Below, in pieces: positions 60,198 to 64,000 of a stretch of DNA of 64,000 nucleotides. Made by a program: the position numbers and the translations under genes. The DNA is from Labrenzia sp. VG12 (lineage in GTDB: Bacteria > Pseudomonadota > Alphaproteobacteria > Rhizobiales > Stappiaceae), in assembly GCF_002237595.1 (NCBI RefSeq), contig NZ_CP022529.1:5913549-5977548 (forward strand), read 5' to 3'. Every line of letters starts with the position of its first letter. Position 1 is the first letter of the stretch. The notes beneath the pieces were generated by a model. The model ran no database searches and was not told the DNA's origin. It saw nothing but the letters and a program-made list of their open reading frames with translations.

Positions 60198-60991
60198 GAT
60201 CCAATCCCTTTCAGCGGTCCGCGGTCCAGCCGGACAATGTGATCCGGGCCGTGTGAGGGGAAAAGCTCACGCACCAGGGGGTCGTGCCCCGGAATGACCA
60301 GGTCATTCGAACTGGCGAGGGACTGGATGATCGAAAATCCTCTGAACATGTCGTCCAGGTCGACGACAATCGGGAAAGGTTTCCCTTCCAGAAAATTCTC
60401 GTAGTAGTGCGAGGCATCGGAGGCAAGGCACATCCAGCCTGCGTCTGTCAGAACGCGTACGACCTGAAGGCCCTTGCTGTGACCGCCGGTCCTGTGCACC
60501 GTGACGCCTTCACGAACGTCGCCGTCGCCGTCGTGAAAGATGACGCGGCCCGAATAAAGCCGTTGCACGGCCTCGCAGACATGGTCGGCCGTGAAAGGGG
60601 CATTGAGCGTGCCGTGGCACATGCAGGGCCCTGTGGCGAAGGCCATTTCTGCAGCTTGCAGGTGAATGGTCGCATTGGGAAAGTGCTTCAGGCCACCAGC
60701 ATGGTCATAGTGAAGATGCGTGACGATGATGGTGCCGATATCCTCCGGCTGGAGACCGAGAGGTGCCAGCGCCTCCACAGGGTTCAGCCGGATGGGCCGG
60801 CCGCGCCGGTCACCTTCCTCGCTGTCATATCCCGTGTCGACCAGAAGGACGTCACTGCCCCGGCGAAGAACCCACATGAAGTAGTCCATGTCATGGGGCT
60901 GGTCGTGATTGTCATCGAACAGAAAGCTGTCCTTGCGCGTGCGCGCATTCCGGTCTGCATATTTGACTGCAAAAACTTCCCAGGGTGTCAT
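60194..60991 (-). CDS. Metallo-beta-lactamase-fold hydrolase, AHL/gamma-lactone lactonase-like
   Basis: This 265-residue hydrolase has the metal motif THLHYDHAGG (His92, His94, Asp96, His97), a later ligand segment RTGGHSKG, and LASDASHYYENF with the bridging Asp. It ends with an IPGHDP histidine. This is the pattern of N-acyl-homoserine lactonase and AttM/BlcC gamma-butyrolactonase enzymes. No signal peptide, so cytoplasmic. In this operon a role in opening a four-carbon sugar lactone is more plausible than quorum quenching. It overlaps the small ABM gene and otnK by four bases each. Confidence 0.85.
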   Translation of the reverse strand: MTPWEVFAVKYADRNARTRKDSFLFDDNHDQPHDMDYFMWVLRRGSDVLLVDTGYDSEEGDRRGRPIRLNPVEALAPLGLQPEDIGTIIVTHLHYDHAGGLKHFPNATIHLQAAEMAFATGPCMCHGTLNAPFTADHVCEAVQRLYSGRVIFHDGDGDVREGVTVHRTGGHSKGLQVVRVLTDAGWMCLASDASHYYENFLEGKPFPIVVDLDDMFRGFSIIQSLASSNDLVIPGHDPLVRELFPSHGPDHIVRLDRGPLKGIGS

Positions 60992-61278
60992 TGGGCTACC
61001 TGCAAATATGTGCGGACCGTCTTCTCCCGGATCATGTCGGCAACCGCGGCATCAAAGCTCAGGAAATGTGCCGTTTGAAGATGAGCCTTGAAGGCCGCTT
61101 CGTCATCATAGATCTCGTAGAGAAAAACGTCGTGAGGTCTGGCCGCATCGCAGCAGACATCGAATTGCCGGCAACCGGGCTCCAAACGCATGGAGGCCTG
61201 GGCGTTGTCGATCATGAGGGGCATGAAGGCATCCATCTGCCCCTCCTTGATCTGAAACAGCACTGTGACTGCGAACAT
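60988..61278 (-). CDS. Small ABM-fold (antibiotic biosynthesis monooxygenase-like) protein
   Basis: This 96-residue protein has the ABM/YgiN/LsrG-type dimeric alpha-beta barrel pattern: FAVTVLFQIKEGQMDAFM at the start, ASMRLEPGCRQFDVC in the middle, and FLYEIYDDEAAFKAHLQTAHF. The family includes quinol monooxygenases and the LsrG isomerase of phosphorylated AI-2. The reaction here is unknown. It starts at the ATG at 61278 (AGGAG upstream), 14 bases after the TRAP permease stop. Its TGA overlaps the lactonase-like ATG. The longer open frame continuing upstream is the tail of the permease in a shifted frame, not a fusion. Confidence 0.8.
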   Translation of the reverse strand: MFAVTVLFQIKEGQMDAFMPLMIDNAQASMRLEPGCRQFDVCCDAARPHDVFLYEIYDDEAAFKAHLQTAHFLSFDAAVADMIREKTVRTYLQVAQ

Positions 61279-61292
61279 TTCTTGCTTTCTCC

Positions 61293-62576
61293 TCACCGGA
61301 ACAGATGCACCATACCCATGGAAACGATGGGGAAGTAAGTGACGGCGAGCAGGGCTGCGATGGCGGCTGCGTAAAGCAAGGCCATTTTCCGGGCGATCGA
61401 TAGCACCCCGACGCCCGAGATCCGGGACGCGACATAGAGCGTTGCTCCCGACCGGTGGCGTGAACAGGCCGACCGCTACGTTACAGGTCATGATCACACC
61501 GAGATGGACCGGATCGATACCGAAGGCCTGGGCCGTCGGCAGGAACAGCGGGGCGGTCAGAAGGATCGCCGGCACCGGATCCAGCACCAGGCCGAGCACC
61601 AGAAGGACGATGTTGACCAGCAGCAGGAACATCCAGGGACTGGAGGAAAAGTCCTGCACGAAGCCGACCAGGATCTGCGGCATCTGCTCCAGGGTGATCA
61701 GCCAGCCGAGCACGGTGGTTGCACCGATCACCACCATGACGACGGCGCTGGTGACGAAACTGTCGATCAAAAGACGCGGCAGGTCCTTAAGTTTGAAGTC
61801 CCGGTAAATCACGGTGGTCACGAAAAGACCGTAGACCACTGCGAGGGCGGCGGCTTCGGTCGGGGTAACCCAGCCGGTGAAGATCCCGCCCAGGATGACG
61901 ACCGGCATGAACAGTGCCGGAGCCGTGCCGATGAAGGAACTGGTCAGTTCCTTGAAGGTCGTGGTCCGTCCGCCCGGGTCGCAATTGGTCGATTTGCCGA
62001 CATAGTAGCAAACGGCCATGAACATGGCACCGAAGAGTATGCCGGGAACCATGCCGGCGATAAACAGGTCCGCAACCGAGACATTGCCGACAAAGCCGTA
62101 GATCAGCATCGGGATCGACGGCGGGATAATGATGCCGATGGTCCCGGCGGCTGCCACGAGCCCCGCCGCGAATGCGGTGTTGTATCCCTCGCGGACATGT
62201 TCTTGATCATCACCGAGCCGATGGCGGCGCTATCTGCAATGGCAGAACCGGAGATGCCGCCGAAAATCATGGAAGCGCCGACAACGACCATGCCGAGCCC
62301 GCCGGCCATGAAGCCGAAGGCGGCACGTGCGAAACCGATGATGCGCAGGCCGACACCGCCGCGGCTCATCATTTCACCGGCAACGATGAAGAGCGGGATT
62401 GCAAGAAAGTGGTTCGGTTCGACCCCGCCGATGAAATTCAGGAAAAGCGCCTGCAGCGGGTAGCCGAGATCGAAGACGATAATAGGCAAGACGGCCGTGA
62501 TCAGGATCGCCCAGACCAGGGGAATGCCGAGAAAGACAGAGGTCAGAAAGACCGCAACGACAAAGAGCAGGATCAT
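61293..62576 (-). pseudogene. TRAP transporter large permease DctM-like, two frameshifts
   Basis: This encodes the 12-helix DctM subunit of a TRAP transporter (FLGIPLVWAILITAVLPIIV, the PPSIPMLIYGFVGNV segment, LDPVPAILLTAPLFLP). The full span, 1,284 bases, fits a normal 427-residue protein, but the frame breaks twice. Near 62190-62200 one base is missing after MIKNMS. Near 61441-61450 one base is extra just after TPPVG. The last part then reads LYVASRISGVGVLSIARKMA in the restored frame. The two shifts cancel. Either the gene is a recent pseudogene or the sequence contains errors. It starts at an ATG overlapping the dctQ stop. Confidence 0.8.
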
Positions 62577-63102
62577 GACAGGGCCTCGCCGCCATCGGAA
62601 TGGGTGGCATGGGGCACACAGGGTTCTTGATGTCATACACCATGTTGTAAAGGTGGAAGATCAGCGACAGCGTCATGCCGGCGGGCATCGAGGCGTACAG
62701 CAGTCCGACCGGCCAGTAGAGCACGGTGGTTTTCTGCGCCCAGGTGTGGGCGGAGATGTTGTAGCCGGTATAGATCAGGCTGATCAGCAGAACGGCGATG
62801 ATGACGTCGATCCCGATGGACAGGATCCGCTGACCGGTATGCGGTATCAGCTTCTCGACAACTTCGGTGACCCGCATATGGGCGCCGCGTGCGATCGCGG
62901 CCGCACAGCCGAAGAATGTGCTCCACAGCAGCAGGAAACTGGTGACCTCAAGTGACCAGGCAAGGTCGAAGCCGGCAAAACCGCGCAGCGAAGCGTTGCA
63001 GAACACCAGGGCCACGATGGCAAAGCCGCCAAGCGCCAGGCAAAAGTCGACCATGTGGCTGAGCCAGCGCAGCGCAGCCGGATAATGCTCTCGGTAATCC
63101 AA
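62573..63102 (-). pseudogene. TRAP transporter small permease DctQ-like, one frameshift
   Basis: This is the four-helix DctQ subunit (FCLALGGFAIVALVFCNAS, EVTSFLLLWSTFFGCAAAIA, RGAHMRV, MPAGMTLSLIFHLYNMVYD). The start is probably a TTG at 63102. Near 62610-62620, in a CCCC run, one base appears to be missing. Restoring it gives a short tail HATHSDGGEALS and a stop that overlaps the dctM ATG (ATGA), as expected in an operon. Without it the frame runs on into dctM. The core of the protein is intact, so it may still be made. Confidence 0.78.
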
Positions 63103-63124
63103 GGCTCTTCTCTTTTTAAGAAGG

Positions 63125-63146
63125 GCCGGAACCCGAAGGTTCCGGC
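63125..63146 (-). promoter_or_regulatory. UUCG-capped hairpin between dctP and dctQ
   Basis: On the minus strand GCCGGAACC-TTCG-GGTTCCGGC is a perfect 9-bp stem with the very stable UUCG tetraloop. It is followed by CCTTCTT, a weak T-tract. It lies 22 bases after the dctP stop. It probably stabilises the binding-protein message or partly terminates transcription before the permease genes. Confidence 0.7.
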
Positions 63147-63168
63147 TAGGTTCACTCAGAATGCTTGA

Positions 63169-64000
63169 TCAGTTCTGAGCCGGGAGTTTTTCGCGGATGG
63201 CAGCGGCATCTGCGAGGATCTTGTCGACGGCTTCGGCGCCATAGACATCCTTGGCCTTGGCGTAGACCGGTTGGACGGCCTCGCGGAACGGTCCGATCTC
63301 CGGAACGCTGACCGTCGCGCCGGCTTCCTGCATTTCGGTCAGCTGGCTGTCGACGGAGCTCTTGACGAGGTCACGGCTGAAAGCTGCGGATTCAGCCGCC
63401 GCTTTCAGAACAGCTTCCTTGTCCTCATCGGAGAAGGACTGCCAGGTTTTTTCCGCAATCGTCAGCGGCAGCGGGCTGTAGACGTGCCGGGTCAGGGTGA
63501 TGTTCGCGCGCGACTTCGTAAAAGCGCAGGGACTTGATGGTGTCGACCGGGTTTTCCTGGCCGTTGACAATGCCCTGCTGGATCGAGATGTAGACGTCGG
63601 TGATGGGCATGACGACGGTCTGGAAACCGATGGCTTCCATCGACCAGCGGATCATGTCGTTCGGGAAAACCCGCATCTTCATGGATTCCGCGTCTGTCGG
63701 AGACGCCAGCGGTTCATTGGTGGTGAAGCTGCGGAAACCGGCTTCCCAGGTGCTCAGAACCCGGAACCCTTTTTCCGGAAGCTTGTCGAACTCGCCCTGA
63801 AGCCACTCGGAATTGTCGTAAAGCTCCCAGCCCTGCTCGTAGGTGTCGACCAGGAACGGCATCGCCGTCAGGTTCAGCGAGGGCAGGTGGGTTGCATAGC
63901 TGCCGGTTGCGGAGACGGTGAAATCGACACCGCCGAGCTGCAGAAGCTCAATCGCCTTCGGGTCGTTGGCCAGCTGCCGGACGGGAAGATCTGCACTTCA
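63169..64000 (-). pseudogene. TRAP transporter substrate-binding protein DctP-like, 5' end outside window, two frameshifts
   Basis: This is the periplasmic binding component of the TRAP system, C-terminal two-thirds. Clear DctP features are LLQLGGVDFTVSATGSYA, GFQTVVMPITDVYISIQQGI with VNGQENPVDTI following, and the C-terminal SFSDEDKEAVLKAAAESA. Two frame breaks occur. Near 63970-63980 a C seems missing where FPSG-QLANDP is expected. Near 63505-63511 one extra base lies in a GCGCGCG run after SLRFYEVA, and the frame resumes at NITLTRHVYSPLPLTIAEKTW (quoted in part). The start and signal peptide lie beyond 64000. Ligand unknown; the operon suggests a four-carbon sugar acid or lactone. Confidence 0.8.

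Noticed and set aside
60988..62157. An apparent fusion of a TRAP permease with an ABM-fold protein
   Set aside because: The junction is produced by a frameshift in dctM. The ABM protein has its own start and ribosome-binding site, and dctM has its own stop at 61293 in the restored frame.
62374..63102. A dctQ product with a long arginine- and cysteine-rich tail
   Set aside because: The tail is dctM read out of frame after a one-base loss near 62615; restoring the base gives a short normal end overlapping the dctM start.

Overview
The window reads as a chromosomal segment of a marine-type alphaproteobacterium, most likely of the Stappiaceae/Labrenzia-Roseibium sort within the Hyphomicrobiales/Rhodobacterales. 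This rests on gene order (murA, DUF2948, hisD, UPF0262, low-molecular-weight phosphatase, infA, maf, yacG, tRNA-Phe), high GC, the NasT/NasS type of nitrate control, and many ABC and TRAP uptake systems. No phage, insertion sequence or CRISPR array was seen.

Layout. 1-4388 (+): a branched-chain amino-acid or amide type ABC transporter (liv), cut at its 5' end. 4479-5192: a palindromic intergenic repeat and a DoxX membrane protein. 5330-18538 (+): a complete assimilatory nitrate module. It holds the nasT-nasS sensor pair, then a leader with a sigma-54 promoter, ANTAR-type twin hairpins and an intrinsic terminator, then nrtABC uptake, nirBD nitrite reductase, nasA nitrate reductase and a shortened cysG for siroheme. 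18524-20758 (-): a serine protease fused to a DNA/RNA non-specific endonuclease. 21004-29456: housekeeping block with tRNA-Thr, murA, hisD, infA, maf and yacG, interrupted by an AT-rich stretch with a secreted hypothetical protein and an acetyltransferase. 29737-36043 (+): a phosphate-box-controlled 5'-nucleotidase, then an outer-membrane TPR/beta-barrel protein paired with a 960-residue FecR-domain protein; tRNA-Phe follows.

37188-48896 (-): one gene for a protein of about 3,900 residues. It is built from seven LamG-RTX modules with an exactly constant 1,590 bp (530-residue) period plus a terminal LamG domain. Long open frames on its other strand are artefacts of the repeat composition.

49534-57152: a sugar-type locus with a MocA-family oxidoreductase, a TIM-barrel isomerase-like protein, a ribose-type ABC transporter (rbsACB order) and a divergent LacI regulator, with phased LacI-type operators between the divergent genes and a further one before the oxidoreductase. 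57195-64000 (-): a TRAP transporter (dctPQM), a small ABM-fold protein, a lactonase-like metallo-hydrolase, OtnK, OtnC and an isocitrate/isopropylmalate-type dehydrogenase. Together these suggest uptake and catabolism of a four-carbon sugar acid or its lactone. The TRAP genes carry about five single-base frameshifts as given, so they are either decaying or contain sequence errors.

Most distinctive items: the modular giant LamG-RTX protein; the candidate Slam-like (type XI) secretion pair; the protease-nuclease fusion; the compact RNA-controlled nitrate leader; the asymmetric fused NrtC ATPase; and the lactone/tetronate operon with an unusual dehydrogenase.
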